The notes: generated by a model not told the origin, from the sequence alone. A DNA stretch of 64,000 nucleotides from Psychrobacter aquimaris (GCF_016107525.1 NZ_JABASR010000004.1:1-64000), one strand, 5' to 3'. Counted from the first letter of the stretch, positions 45,326 to 55,225 are shown. Translations and numbers: made by a program.

Positions 45326-45740
45326 CGGCTTGGCTATCATCAGCTTCTTTAGTAATTTCCTTATCTGTTGATGCTGACGCATAACGCGTGATTTGAACCC
45401 CAACCGCATCGGCTTGCTTTATAGCAGTGGGCTTAGCAACGCTTAAAGTAACTTTATGACAGCTATATTTTGCGAGCAACTTATCAGCGATTTGCCCCGC
45501 TAAATGCTCTAGCAACTGCGCTTTAATGGCTTTGCACCATTCACTCACATCATCGCAAACTGCTTTATAGTTCAGCGCATCATTGACATCATCTGAGATA
45601 GCAGCACGGCTGATATCTGTTTCAAGTGCTATATCGATCAGGAGCGGCTGCGTAATGGCGCGCTCCCACTCATAGACACCGATGACTGCTTCTACTTTTA
45701 AGCCTTTTACAAATACCACATCAGATTCGGTATGAAACAT
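45315..45740 (-). CDS. folB: Dihydroneopterin aldolase
   Basis: A 141-residue enzyme of the folate pathway. Motifs: VEAVIGVYEWERAITQP at the start with active-site Glu, NYKAVCDDVSEW, LAGQIADKLLAKY and VAKPTAIKQADAVGVQI with the conserved Lys. I chose ATG 45740 because AAGGATGAG lies just upstream; a frame extended to 45821 overlaps rarD and has no ribosome site. The last 20 residues are acidic and carry the folK start. It overlaps the next gene by about ten bases, so folB and folK form one unit. Confidence 0.88.
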   Translation of the reverse strand: MFHTESDVVFVKGLKVEAVIGVYEWERAITQPLLIDIALETDISRAAISDDVNDALNYKAVCDDVSEWCKAIKAQLLEHLAGQIADKLLAKYSCHKVTLSVAKPTAIKQADAVGVQITRYASASTDKEITKEADDSQADDA

Positions 45741-45792
45741 GCTCTCATCCTTGTTTGCTAAATTTTTAATTAGAGTTTTGAACTCAGGTTTT

Positions 45793-46755
45793 TTAACTGG
45801 TTTGCTGCAACGCCTCTTCACGCAAACGCGCCGCTTTTAGCGCTTTACTAGGGCGATGACGCCATAAGTCAATGCTGAATAATAACAGACCAAGCCAAAT
45901 CAAACCAAAGACAGCCAAACGGTGCAAATCAAATGGCTCGTTATAATAGAACACCGCTAAGAAGAAAATAAAGGTCGGCGTCAGATAATTCATAAAGCTT
46001 AAAATACTATAAGCAACGAGCTTAGTAGATTTATTAAACAATAACAGCGGTATCAAGGTAATCGGGCCTGCGATCATCAGTAGCCAAATGTTTGGACTAA
46101 ACCAAAAACTCAATTGACTGCTGACCACATCCGCTTGCCAGAACCACCATAAGCAAATCGGCACCAACATCGTTGTTTCGACAAACATGGCATCGACAGC
46201 CGTCAAAGGCGTCTGCCGTTGAATGGTGCCATAAGTACTAAAACTAAAGGCTAAAATCAGTGATATCCATGGCAAGCTACCAATCATGACTACTTGAATG
46301 ACCACGGATAATAAGGCAAAACCGATGGCAACCCATTGCAGCGTACGTAAGCGCTCTTTGAATAAAATCATCGATAGGGCAACGCCCACCAATGGTCCAA
46401 TAAAATACCCCAAACTGGCTTCAAGGATACGGTCGTGATTGACCGCCCATACATAAGTGAGCCAGTTGGTGGCAATAATCAAACCCGATATAAATGAGAA
46501 CGCTATCCATCTTGGATTTTTCTTTAAGATATCGATCCACTGCCAGCGCTTGGTGACTACCAATACGATAAGCAAGCAGGCAAACGTCCAGATAATACGG
46601 TGACCGATAATCTCGGTCGCATCGTAGGCGGCCAATTGTTTAAAATATAACGGAAACCCACCCCAGATAAAAAAGGCAATGAGTGCGGTGATGATGCCTC
46701 GTCTGGTCGTTTTAATGGGCGTGACTGGTTTTTTGATGACGTTCTGGGTGGTCAT
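45793..46755 (-). CDS. rarD: RarD-type EamA family transporter
   Basis: A 320-residue inner membrane protein with ten hydrophobic segments in two EamA halves. The RarD subgroup is indicated by GFPLYFKQLAAYDATEIIGHRIIW near the start, NWLTYVWAVNHDRILEASLGYFIGPLV and TYGTIQRQTPLTAVDA. RarD is linked to chloramphenicol sensitivity in some bacteria, but the true substrate is unknown. ATG 46755 is chosen over a TTG four codons earlier. It ends just before folB (52-base gap on the minus strand), so it may be cotranscribed with folB-folK. A terminator ends the operon upstream. Confidence 0.88.
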   Translation of the reverse strand: MTTQNVIKKPVTPIKTTRRGIITALIAFFIWGGFPLYFKQLAAYDATEIIGHRIIWTFACLLIVLVVTKRWQWIDILKKNPRWIAFSFISGLIIATNWLTYVWAVNHDRILEASLGYFIGPLVGVALSMILFKERLRTLQWVAIGFALLSVVIQVVMIGSLPWISLILAFSFSTYGTIQRQTPLTAVDAMFVETTMLVPICLWWFWQADVVSSQLSFWFSPNIWLLMIAGPITLIPLLLFNKSTKLVAYSILSFMNYLTPTFIFFLAVFYYNEPFDLHRLAVFGLIWLGLLLFSIDLWRHRPSKALKAARLREEALQQTS

Positions 46756-46857
46756 AGTACAGTACAACTTTTTAGAGCAAAGCGCACTCTTGGCCCATAT
46801 TAATTTTTATATCAATTCAATGGCAAAAGCGCAGGGTTACTACAGATAGGATACAAG

Positions 46858-46903
46858 TTAAAAAGCAATGTGCGAATGTCCATATCGACATCAACACATT
46901 GCT
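46858..46903 (-). terminator. Intrinsic terminator of the pheA-hisC-tyrA/aroA operon
   Basis: On the minus strand AGCAATGTG and CACATTGCT form a nine-base stem, extended by an inner ATGTC/GACAT stem with a three-base internal loop, and TTTTT follows. It lies 111 bases after the tyrA-aroA stop. Confidence 0.65.
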
Positions 46904-47013
46904 AACGATAACCACTATTTTGAGATAAATTTATCTAAAGGTTAGTAAACAATTACATTAACCTTAAATATGAGTCTCATGATTCATGTATTTAGAAACG
47001 AAACAATAAAGCA

Positions 47014-49353
47014 TTAAGCGCTGGCATCATCAACTTGAATTAACATACCAATTTGATTGGCAAGCTCAGCAAATCCTGGGAAACTGGTATTGACGGTTTC
47101 AACGCCTTCAATAGTAATTTGCTTGGATGCACGTAAGCTGGCAACTGCAAAACTCATGGCAATACGATGATCATGGTGCGAGGTAATATGACCGCCACCA
47201 AAGACAGGTTGGCTATTATTTATGTCGCCGTTCTCAGTAGCAGCGCCTTTGCCTTCAATAATCAGACCATCATCAGTGACAGTACAATCGATGCCAAGTG
47301 TATGTAAGCCTTCTGCCATGACCGCAATACGATCAGACTCTTTTACACGCAGCTCTTTGGCACCGGTCAACACCGTGCGACCTTGTGCACAGCTGGCAGC
47401 AATGAACAATACTGGAAATTCGTCAATCGCTAATGGCACTAGATGCTCTGGGATTTCAATACCGACTAAGTTTGAGCTACGAATAGTGATATCTGCGACT
47501 GGTTCGCCGCCCACATGCGTCTCATTAGTCAAGCTGATATCCACTTGCATCAGCTTTAAGATATCAATGATGCCAGTACGTGTCGGATTAATACCCACTT
47601 GTGTGAGGGTCAACTCGCTGCCTTGACTAATGGCCGCTGCCACCATAAAAAATGCCGCAGAGGAGATATCAGCAGGGACAGCGATGTCACCGCCTTTGAG
47701 CGTACCGCCCCCTTCCACACTGATGCGGTTGCCATCGACCGTTACTGGATAACCAAAAGCTGAGAGCATACGCTCAGTATGGTCACGACTGACTTCTGGT
47801 TGGGTAACGGTCGTGGTGCCTTCTGCCCAAAGTCCAGCCAGCAATAAGCAAGACTTAATCTGCGCAGAAGCCACAGGCATCTCATAATCGATACCCTGTA
47901 GCGGCTTACCGACAGTCGCTCGACCAGTGATACTAAGTGGCGCAGTACCACTATGACCAGTACTTTGAATGACTGCACCCATCTCGCGTAAAGGTGCGGC
48001 CACACGCTCCATTGGGCGTTTATTTAGGCTGGTATCACCAGTTAATACACTATCAAATGACTGTGCAGCTAAAATACCTGACAACAGACGCATACTGGTG
48101 CCCGAGTTACCCATATACAAAGGTGTCTTGCTCGGTTTTAGACCGTTCATACCAACGCCATGGATGGTCAATTTGCCATTGTCTGGCCCTTCGATAGTGA
48201 CGCCCATATCACGGAACGCTTGCAAGGTCGCAAGCGCATCCTCCCCTTCCAAAAACCCAGTGACATTGGTCACGCCTGTCGCAAGGCTGCCCAGCATAAT
48301 GCTGCGATGCGAAATAGACTTGTCACCAGGAATGGTAATAGTGCCTGAGACAGTATTGCTAGGCGTAATATTATAAGAAGCTGACATGGCAGAAGTATCC
48401 GTATAAGGGGTGCTGGCTAACATATGGCCAAAATGTCGCCGTGCGGCTTGCGCGCGGCCCAAAAGTCCCATCAGGGCGGTTGAATCTTTATCAATAATAA
48501 GCTGACGCATGGTTTGCAGATAGACACCATACTCATCAAGGGCGCTCACAATGGCGCTTTGGTTGGCAAAAAATATATCATGCCACATTTTAGGGTCGCT
48601 GGCAGCGATGCGGCTAAAGTCACGAAAGCCACCCGCAGCATAACGAAACATATCTAAATTGTCATCATGGCTTGCAAGCTGCTCAACCAAATTAAAGGCA
48701 AGCAGATGTGGCAAATGACTGGTATGCGCCAATATACGATCGTGATGATCAGCAGCCATTGACATGACATTTGCGCCCACCGCTTCCCATAATAGTCGCA
48801 GCTTTGTAATGGCTACATTACTTGTAGTAGGTAGCTCGCAGATAATGACACTATGATTAACAAACAATGTCACGCGTCTGGCATGATACCCCGAATTTTC
48901 AGCGCCAGCAATCGGATGTGCAGGTACCAGTCCTATAGGCAACGCTCCAAATACCTCTTTGGCAGCGTCAATGATATTGACCTTGGTGCTACAGACGTCA
49001 GTCAGGATGCAATCAGTGGCAAGTTGTCCGTTATCCATCGCTGCTTTGATATCGACAAATACGGCTTGCACCGCTTGTACTGGTACGGCGATAACAATCA
49101 AATCACTACCGAAAACTACTTCACTTAAGACAGCACTACCAGCGTCTAATAAGCCGTGCTGAATGGCTTCATCGATACTTGGCGTATGTCTATCAACCGC
49201 CACCAACCGCTCACTCAAACCATTGTCTTTAATGGCTTGGGCAAGGCTAGCACCGATCAGCCCTAGACCGATAACACAAACTTGCTTAAATAACGGCGGC
49301 TGACTATTGATAGACTGCATATTATTGCTTATATTGTTTTGCTGGCGACTCAC
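47014..49353 (-). CDS. tyrA-aroA: Fused prephenate dehydrogenase / EPSP synthase (TyrA-AroA)
   Basis: A 779-residue fusion. The first 300 residues are a prephenate or arogenate dehydrogenase with an NAD motif VIGLGLIGASLAQA, VPAHPIAGAENSGY and the HDRILAHTSHLPHLLAF segment. From about 335 follows a complete EPSP synthase: TIPGDKSISHRS, GNSGTSMRLLSGI, RPMERV and KESDRI. The fusion is characteristic of Moraxellaceae and Pseudomonas-type genomes and gives two aromatic pathway steps in one chain. GTG 49353 is preceded by GAGAAAA; ATG 49320 is an alternative. It is the third gene after pheA and hisC. Confidence 0.95.
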   Translation of the reverse strand: MSRQQNNISNNMQSINSQPPLFKQVCVIGLGLIGASLAQAIKDNGLSERLVAVDRHTPSIDEAIQHGLLDAGSAVLSEVVFGSDLIVIAVPVQAVQAVFVDIKAAMDNGQLATDCILTDVCSTKVNIIDAAKEVFGALPIGLVPAHPIAGAENSGYHARRVTLFVNHSVIICELPTTSNVAITKLRLLWEAVGANVMSMAADHHDRILAHTSHLPHLLAFNLVEQLASHDDNLDMFRYAAGGFRDFSRIAASDPKMWHDIFFANQSAIVSALDEYGVYLQTMRQLIIDKDSTALMGLLGRAQAARRHFGHMLASTPYTDTSAMSASYNITPSNTVSGTITIPGDKSISHRSIMLGSLATGVTNVTGFLEGEDALATLQAFRDMGVTIEGPDNGKLTIHGVGMNGLKPSKTPLYMGNSGTSMRLLSGILAAQSFDSVLTGDTSLNKRPMERVAAPLREMGAVIQSTGHSGTAPLSITGRATVGKPLQGIDYEMPVASAQIKSCLLLAGLWAEGTTTVTQPEVSRDHTERMLSAFGYPVTVDGNRISVEGGGTLKGGDIAVPADISSAAFFMVAAAISQGSELTLTQVGINPTRTGIIDILKLMQVDISLTNETHVGGEPVADITIRSSNLVGIEIPEHLVPLAIDEFPVLFIAASCAQGRTVLTGAKELRVKESDRIAVMAEGLHTLGIDCTVTDDGLIIEGKGAATENGDINNSQPVFGGGHITSHHDHRIAMSFAVASLRASKQITIEGVETVNTSFPGFAELANQIGMLIQVDDASA

Positions 49354-49467
49354 GGCTTTTCTCGTTAAACAAACTAGCGTCAGAATGAATAAAGCACGCT
49401 GATGCCAGTGTCATAAAAATGATTAATAAATTATTTACTTATCTAAAACGACCTAACATACTTTTTA

Positions 49468-50610
49468 TCAATCATCAGTCAAGATTGAGCGCAGCGTATC
49501 AATCAGGCGCATATTGTCTTCTGCTACCCCTACTGTGATACGCAGCCAATTAGGTAAGCCATAGCCCTCTAATGGACGGACGATAACACCCTGCTCTAGC
49601 AATGCTTGATGAATAGAAGCAGCGGTAATGTCTTCCATCTCAACGGCTATTTCTACCATAATAAAGTTGGCATGTGACTTGATAAACCCCAAGCCTAATG
49701 CGTCAAACTGCTTTTCTAACCAGCGCATTTGCTCATCATTCATCAGACGAGTTTTTTCGATAAAATCTGAATCATTAAGCGCAGCAGCAGCAGCAGCTAA
49801 AGCCACTCTACTCACGTTAAATGGCTGACGAATACGATTCAGTAAGTCCGCGACAGCCACTGAACTAAGCGCATAACCGACACGTAAACCCGCCAGTCCA
49901 TAAGCTTTGGAAAAAGTGCGCACGATGACGACATTATCAAATTCATCTAACAACGCCCGATTATTACTCTCAGGGCTATATTCGATATACGCTTCATCTA
50001 ATACCACCAATACCGAGCTTGGTATGTGAGCCATAAATGCTCGTAACTCTTGAGGTTCAAGCTGCGTGCCAGTTGGATTATTAGGATTGGCGATAAAGAC
50101 TATTTTAGTATTAGGATTGTCTTGAACCGCTTGACTCATCGCTTTTAGATCATGACCAAAGCGATTGGCAGGCACTTCTATACCTGTCGCCCCTTGTATT
50201 TTAGCCAGCATCGGATAAACGATAAAGGCGTACTGACTGTAAACGATAGCATCGTCAGCACTAGCAAAACTACGCGCTAAAATATCAAGCAAATCGTCAG
50301 AACCATTACCCAAAGTAATCTGTTCGACATTGACATCATTAAAGTCAGCCAGCGCTTGTTTTAGATAGTAGCCGTTGCCATCAGGATAACGTGCCAACTG
50401 ACCCAATTGCTCAGTAATCGCTAGCGTGACATGCGGTGAGCAGCCTCTTGGGTTTTCATTACTGGCAAGTTTTACCACATCTGAGACGCCATACTCACGC
50501 GTCAACTCTTCAATCGGCTTGCCCGTTTGATAAGGCACCAGCTCTAAAATACTATCGTAGGCGGGTACAAGCGGTAATAAACTTGACTCTATCGAATGAG
50601 ATGACGGCAT
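49468..50610 (-). CDS. hisC: Histidinol-phosphate / aromatic aminotransferase (HisC2)
   Basis: A 380-residue class II-like PLP aminotransferase. The PLP lysine lies in VRTFSKAYGLAGLRVGY; NPNNPTG and the ASNENPRG start motif are conserved. It starts with ATG 50610 with TAAGGAT upstream. Placed between pheA and tyrA-aroA it probably acts mainly in phenylalanine/tyrosine synthesis as an aromatic aminotransferase, or doubles in histidine synthesis; the two cannot be separated from sequence alone. The 152-base gap after pheA shows a small TTCAC/GTGAA hairpin. Confidence 0.9.
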   Translation of the reverse strand: MPSSHSIESSLLPLVPAYDSILELVPYQTGKPIEELTREYGVSDVVKLASNENPRGCSPHVTLAITEQLGQLARYPDGNGYYLKQALADFNDVNVEQITLGNGSDDLLDILARSFASADDAIVYSQYAFIVYPMLAKIQGATGIEVPANRFGHDLKAMSQAVQDNPNTKIVFIANPNNPTGTQLEPQELRAFMAHIPSSVLVVLDEAYIEYSPESNNRALLDEFDNVVIVRTFSKAYGLAGLRVGYALSSVAVADLLNRIRQPFNVSRVALAAAAAALNDSDFIEKTRLMNDEQMRWLEKQFDALGLGFIKSHANFIMVEIAVEMEDITAASIHQALLEQGVIVRPLEGYGLPNWLRITVGVAEDNMRLIDTLRSILTDD

Positions 50611-50762
50611 GATTTATCCTTAGATATGATTTTGGCAAGTAATTTGACCCAGTTGGCGTTATATCGTTGGTTCAATCTCAAAGCGAGTCAAGGCGACCAA
50701 TTCAGATGGTTACGTAACACTTCACGCGAGGTGAACGCCATGACTCTTTTATAGTAGAGGGA

Positions 50763-51944
50763 CTATAGCACTGCTTTTGGATAAGAACCTAGAACACGCA
50801 CATCTTTTACCAACGGACGGATATCAGCGATAGCAGCGCTGACGTTTGGCTCGTCAATATGACCATTCATGTCAATGAAAAACACATAAGCCCACTTATT
50901 CGGACGTTCAGGACGGGTTTCGATACTGGTCATTGACACGCCATGATAAGACAAAGGCTTCAAAATTTCGATCAATGCGCCCGCTTTGTCATGTGCCGAT
51001 ACGACGATAGACGTTTTATCCTGACCTGATGGCGCAATCGCTTCGTGACCGATGATAAGGAATCGCGTGGTATTGCTCGGGTTGTCTTCGATATTTGAGT
51101 ATAGCTTATGCAAGCCATATTCTGCAGCAGCCACATCACCTGCAATTGCTGCTGAATGCCATTCATTTTTCAAACGGCGGGCAGCTTCACCGTTGCTCGA
51201 TACCGCCACGCGCTCGACATTAGGATAATTGACATCGAGCCAATGACGACACTGCGCCAATGACTGCTGATGCGAGTAAATACGGCTTAAACCATCGAGT
51301 TTGGTATGCTCAGCGACCAAGAAATTCTGATGAATCGGCAGTTCAACTTCTCCGATTATCTTTAAGGTAGAAGACAGAAAGCCATCTAACGTATGGTTAA
51401 CCACACCCTCAGACGAATTTTCGACTGGCACCACACCATACATCGCTGTACCCGCTTCAACTTCACGGAATACATCAGTGATGGTGGTCATTGGCACGGT
51501 ATCAGCGGCTTTACCGAAATGCTTGAGCGCAGCAGCATGAGTAAAAGTGCCTACTGGACCCAAGAAAGCAATACGCTGCGGTGCTTCTAAGTCGAGGCAG
51601 ACCGACATAATTTCACGGAACAATCGCGCCATTTTGTCATCAGCGATCGGGCCTGTGTTACGTTCCATCACCGCTTTTAGTACTTGCGCTTCACGCTCAG
51701 GACGATAAAAAATAGGATTGCTATTGTCGGCAGTCGGGTTATTGACAATATGCTGTTTCTTTACTGCGGCCACTTGCTGAGCCAACTTGGCACGGTTATT
51801 AATCAGTGTCTGGATTTCGCAGTCTACTGTATCAATACTTTGGCGAATATCGTCCAAAAATGCTTTTTCAGTTGCAGTATCGTTAGCCCCTGCGATGGCT
51901 TGATTTAGATTATCCATGTTTTGCTCTGATGACTGCTCACTCAT
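50763..51944 (-). CDS. pheA: Chorismate mutase / prephenate dehydratase (P-protein)
   Basis: A 393-residue bifunctional enzyme. Chorismate mutase covers about residues 27-115 (DDIRQSIDTVDCEIQTLINN), prephenate dehydratase about 123-310 (IAFLGPVGTFTHAAAL, PVENSSEGVVNHTLD and the NTTRFLIIG motif), and an ACT domain the rest (SIETRPERPNKWAYVFFID), where phenylalanine would bind for feedback. AAAAAGGATGGG precedes ATG 51944. First gene of the operon; the 529-base gap upstream holds its promoter. Confidence 0.95.
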   Translation of the reverse strand: MSEQSSEQNMDNLNQAIAGANDTATEKAFLDDIRQSIDTVDCEIQTLINNRAKLAQQVAAVKKQHIVNNPTADNSNPIFYRPEREAQVLKAVMERNTGPIADDKMARLFREIMSVCLDLEAPQRIAFLGPVGTFTHAAALKHFGKAADTVPMTTITDVFREVEAGTAMYGVVPVENSSEGVVNHTLDGFLSSTLKIIGEVELPIHQNFLVAEHTKLDGLSRIYSHQQSLAQCRHWLDVNYPNVERVAVSSNGEAARRLKNEWHSAAIAGDVAAAEYGLHKLYSNIEDNPSNTTRFLIIGHEAIAPSGQDKTSIVVSAHDKAGALIEILKPLSYHGVSMTSIETRPERPNKWAYVFFIDMNGHIDEPNVSAAIADIRPLVKDVRVLGSYPKAVL

Positions 51945-52473
51945 TACCGCCCATCCTTTTTCTAAAATTATTACTGAGTTTTGTTACTATTAGATACTGC
52001 TGTTTTTAACTTTGAATGCTTTAAGTATTTCTCATTATTGACAACCATTCATCTCATTATTGAATCAGCACTCAATGAAGGTCAAGGGTATCAAGCATAC
52101 TAGCGATGATATTCAACAGAAATCACACTAAATAGCAAACAGTCTATCAAAAACACCCTGCACTGCGAGTGCTATCGTCTACTGTTGTCGCATGTTAGTC
52201 ATACACCAGCATGCAAATGTAGCAGCCAGACTGCTGACCCGCTCTACTATAACAAAAACTATCGACAGTGCCCATGTGTAAATGCGCGTAAATATGCGTA
52301 AATTCGTCAATATTAGCAAAGAGAGGCAATATGGCAGCGATGTACGGTAAAACTATGGAGGAACATCAACTCAAAACTATGTTACAGTCTAAAACTGACA
52401 GCAAATAGCACTATAAAAAATAAAATTACCACGTAACTGAACACAACCTATTTTTGATAAAAAGGGATATCTG
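51945..52473. other. Intergenic region pheA to tal, with one tiny ORF
   Basis: This 529-base gap between divergent genes has no clear gene. A 25-codon frame at 52331-52408 (+) has AGAGAGG just before its ATG and ends 65 bases before tal. It is not recognisable and could be a leader or chance. No riboswitch-like or attenuator structure with a run of Phe/Tyr codons was seen for pheA. Confidence 0.35.
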
Positions 52474-53415
52474 ATGAGCGCATTACAACAGCTTCGTACC
52501 ATGACCACCATTGTCGCTGATACTGGCGACCTTGCCGCCATTGCGCGCCTAAAACCTATCGATGCGACCACCAATCCAAGCCTCATTACCAAAGCACTCA
52601 TCCATCCTGACAACCAAGGCATGCTGTCAGAAACCATGAGTCGCCATAATGGTGATATAGATGCAGTGATTGACGCGCTGACTATTCAGGTTGGCTGTGA
52701 TATTTTAGAGCTTATCCAAGGCCGCGTCTCTACCGAAGTGGATGCTCGTTTGTCTTATGACACTCAAGCAACAATTGATAAAGCCTTAGCATTTATGGAA
52801 GCTTACCAAAAAGCAGGGGTTAACTCAGAGCGGGTATTGATTAAAATGGCTGCGACATGGCAAGGTATTGAGGCAGCGCGCTATCTTGAGACCCAAAATA
52901 TTCACTGCAATTTAACTTTGTTATTTGGACAGCATCAAGCGATTGCCTGTGCGGATGCTGGCGTGACATTGATATCACCTTTCGTGGGCCGTATTTTAGA
53001 CTGGCAAAAACGCCAACAAAATCGTCAAAATGTGCCCGCTTCTGATGATATGGGCGTGCAGTCTGTGAAGCGTATTTATCAATACTACAAGCAGCATAAC
53101 TATGATACGCAAGTGATGGGTGCAAGTTTCCGCTCGACTGAACAGATATTGGCGCTAGCAGGGTGTGATCTATTGACCATCGCACCTGACCTTATCGACG
53201 CGCTAGCAGCGATGGATACCGAGGTTACACGACAACTGTCACCTAGCATGTCATTAGATGTGGCAGATATGAAACGAGTGAGTCTAACGCAAGAGGAATA
53301 TAGTATCGCCTATCAGCAAGACACGGTTACACAAGACTTATTACCAAAAGGTATCGATGGCTTTATTGGTGCTCGTGATGAGCTTGCTCAGATGTTAGCA
53401 GCGATGCGTAATTGA
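52474..53415 (+). CDS. tal: Transaldolase
   Basis: A 313-residue enzyme of the pentose phosphate pathway, exchanging a dihydroxyacetone unit between sugar phosphates. Early motif IDATTNPSLITKA and the Schiff-base Lys124 in VLIKMAATWQGI are clear, as is the GRILDWQKR-type segment and the C-terminal SFRSTEQILALAGCDLLTI. Length fits TalB (317). AAAGGGAT precedes ATG 52474. It lies alone between pheA and a small secreted-protein gene. Confidence 0.95.
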   Translation: MSALQQLRTMTTIVADTGDLAAIARLKPIDATTNPSLITKALIHPDNQGMLSETMSRHNGDIDAVIDALTIQVGCDILELIQGRVSTEVDARLSYDTQATIDKALAFMEAYQKAGVNSERVLIKMAATWQGIEAARYLETQNIHCNLTLLFGQHQAIACADAGVTLISPFVGRILDWQKRQQNRQNVPASDDMGVQSVKRIYQYYKQHNYDTQVMGASFRSTEQILALAGCDLLTIAPDLIDALAAMDTEVTRQLSPSMSLDVADMKRVSLTQEEYSIAYQQDTVTQDLLPKGIDGFIGARDELAQMLAAMRN

Positions 53416-53557
53416 TATAAGCATCGATCGATATCAATGATGGTAAATGTGATCGGTACTTTACAAACTTCAGTAGTAGGTCATAAAAGAAATTTGCCTG
53501 CTAATAGTAAGTTGGCTATCATGGCTCACTTTTAACAACAAGAAGTAAGGCTTGATT

Positions 53558-54019
53558 ATGAAACGGCTATCAGTGTTATTAGCGGGCGGTGCTCTAGCGG
53601 TCAGCGCACAGGCAGTGAACTGGTCAAAAATATCAGAGAGTCATACTGGATCAATTTTTAGCTTAGACTTAGACTCTATCGAAAGCTCCGACATCAATAT
53701 CATAGACGAAAAAAGTGTCGACAACATCACCGTATCTATTCGTAGAACGTACCCTGCACAAAAAGACGAAACGAAAGCAGATAAGGAAGGCAAAGAAAAC
53801 GAGATTCATCATAGCGATCAGCAACTGCTCATCTCTTGTAAAGACGCCAGTTACTATAGGCGAGCTTACGTTAATTATGGTGCTGATAATAAAGTCTTAA
53901 AATCTTGGCAATCAGAGAAACCCATATTAACCACAAAAGACTTTAAGGTAACCAAGCCGAAAACGATTAGTCGCATGCTAGTAGAACAGGCATGTAAAAG
54001 TTACCAGCAAGACAAGTAA
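53558..54019 (+). CDS. Small secreted protein, weakly like surface adhesin E family
   Basis: A 153-residue protein with a signal peptide (MKRLSVLLAGGALAVSAQA, cleavage after about 19) and a small beta-rich domain with two Cys (in LISCKDASYY and VEQACKSYQ) that could form a disulphide. Patterns such as WSKISESHTGSIFSLDLDSI and IRRTYP resemble the surface adhesin E family seen in pathogens, but the match is weak and from memory. ATG 53558 follows AAGTAAGGC. A strong terminator follows, so it is a single-gene unit. No function can be given with confidence. Confidence 0.6.
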   Translation: MKRLSVLLAGGALAVSAQAVNWSKISESHTGSIFSLDLDSIESSDINIIDEKSVDNITVSIRRTYPAQKDETKADKEGKENEIHHSDQQLLISCKDASYYRRAYVNYGADNKVLKSWQSEKPILTTKDFKVTKPKTISRMLVEQACKSYQQDK

Positions 54020-54055
54020 TATAAACTAAGGCGAACGTACAAAATACATGCAATC

Positions 54056-54091
54056 AAAAAAGCGCGCTAAACTCATTCAGCGCGCTTTTTT
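54056..54091 (+). terminator. Intrinsic terminator after the small secreted protein
   Basis: AGCGCGCT at 54061-54068 pairs with AGCGCGCT at 54079-54086 across a ten-base loop, flanked by an A run before and a T run after. It may also act on the convergent apt gene. Confidence 0.8.
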
Positions 54092-54135
54092 ATTTTATTG
54101 CTTCATTTAACACTATTCACTAAGCGTTGCCAGTT

Positions 54136-54705
54136 TTAAGCCTTTAAAACCGTATAGACAGGCACTGGGAATTCGCCATGCAAATCAACCAAATCTAGTA
54201 GGACTAACGCCCCCACCACGGTATGATCTGCCGATTTACACAGCTCATAAGCGGTGGTTAATGTGCCACCAGTGGCCAAAATATCATCGACCAATAGCAC
54301 GCGCTCTGGTGGCAGATTGTTTTGCATCTCAAGCGTGTCTTTACCGTACTCTAAAGCATATGCTTTATTGGCAACTGGTGGTGGCAATTTACCGGGTTTA
54401 CGTAGCAAAATCATCCCTTTACCCAATCGACCTGCCAGTAAACTTGCAAAGACAAAACCGCGCGCCTCGACTGCGCCCAAGCAATCTACCTCGTCTATCA
54501 CGCCTTCGGGCAGTGCAGCGAGCAATGCATCAATCACCTCATTTATATGACTGCGCAGTAACGGGGTAATATCATAAAAATCAATGCCGACTTTTGGGAA
54601 GTCTGGTACTGTGCGAATCACTTGCCAAAAAGGATGATCCGTATTGAGTTTATGAGACGACTCATTTTCGGCATTTTCAGATGTAGCGGCAGCACTAATG
54701 CTCAT
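54136..54705 (-). CDS. apt: Adenine phosphoribosyltransferase
   Basis: A 189-residue enzyme that makes AMP from adenine and PRPP. The PRPP loop RVLLVDDILATGGTL is intact, and GAVEARGFVFASLLAGRLG and MILLRKPGKLPP fit the family. TAAGGGTTACC precedes ATG 54705. About ten extra residues stand before the typical start. It is convergent with the secreted-protein gene and divergent from rubA. Confidence 0.95.
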   Translation of the reverse strand: MSISAAATSENAENESSHKLNTDHPFWQVIRTVPDFPKVGIDFYDITPLLRSHINEVIDALLAALPEGVIDEVDCLGAVEARGFVFASLLAGRLGKGMILLRKPGKLPPPVANKAYALEYGKDTLEMQNNLPPERVLLVDDILATGGTLTTAYELCKSADHTVVGALVLLDLVDLHGEFPVPVYTVLKA

Positions 54706-55060
54706 GGTAACCCTTAGCGTATATGACTTAAACGATGTAATTTAGATAATAAGATATCAATGATAAATGATGGCTAATACTGTGAATTTAGCGGCGCTTA
54801 TTATAACATAATTGATAGGAATGTCGCGGTTGGGCACGTAAGAGTACAGCTACTTAGTGAAAGACAGAAGACATAGACCCCTTGATAAAAACCAATCAAT
54901 CTCAATATACAAGTGTAAACTTAACGACGAAAATCACGGTTATATGCTAAACTACGTGCGCTTTTACAGTCTCCTCTAACGGCTGTGATTGCAAATATGA
55001 ACGTCAAAAACACCCTGTAACACGGATTATAAACACTGATAATGCTCGATAGGACTATTT
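54706..55060. other. Intergenic region apt to rubredoxin
   Basis: The 355 bases between the divergent genes hold no gene I can support. The sequence is AT-rich with no recognisable RNA or repeat. Promoters for apt and rubA should lie here. Confidence 0.4.
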
Positions 55061-55225
55061 ATGAAACGTTATGAATGTATCGTCTGCGGCTGGATATATG
55101 ATGAAGCGCTCGGCTGTCCCGAAGAAGGGATTGCACCAGGCACTAAATGGGATGACATCCCTGATGATTGGACGTGCCCAGAGTGCGGTGTGGGCAAGCT
55201 TGATTTTGAGATGCTTGAGCTGTAA
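55061..55225 (+). CDS. rubA: Rubredoxin
   Basis: A 54-residue electron carrier with the two Cys pairs C-I-V-C-G (6-10) and C-P-E-C-G (39-43) that bind one iron, and the typical [20 protein letters not shown] core. It would deliver electrons, classically to an alkane hydroxylase, but also to other oxygenases. AGGAC precedes the ATG by five bases. An alpha/beta-hydrolase gene follows after 27 bases on the same strand, so the two may be cotranscribed. Confidence 0.95.
   Translation: MKRYECIVCGWIYDEALGCPEEGIAPGTKWDDIPDDWTCPECGVGKLDFEMLEL

Noticed and set aside
44786-45409. FolK frame starting at 45409
   Set aside because: It would overlap folB by 95 bases. The start near 45325, overlapping folB by about ten bases, gives a normal HPPK length.
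46922-46937. Palindrome AGATAAATTTATCT near the tyrA-aroA terminator
   Set aside because: AT-rich short palindromes are common in this DNA and it is not placed at a promoter.
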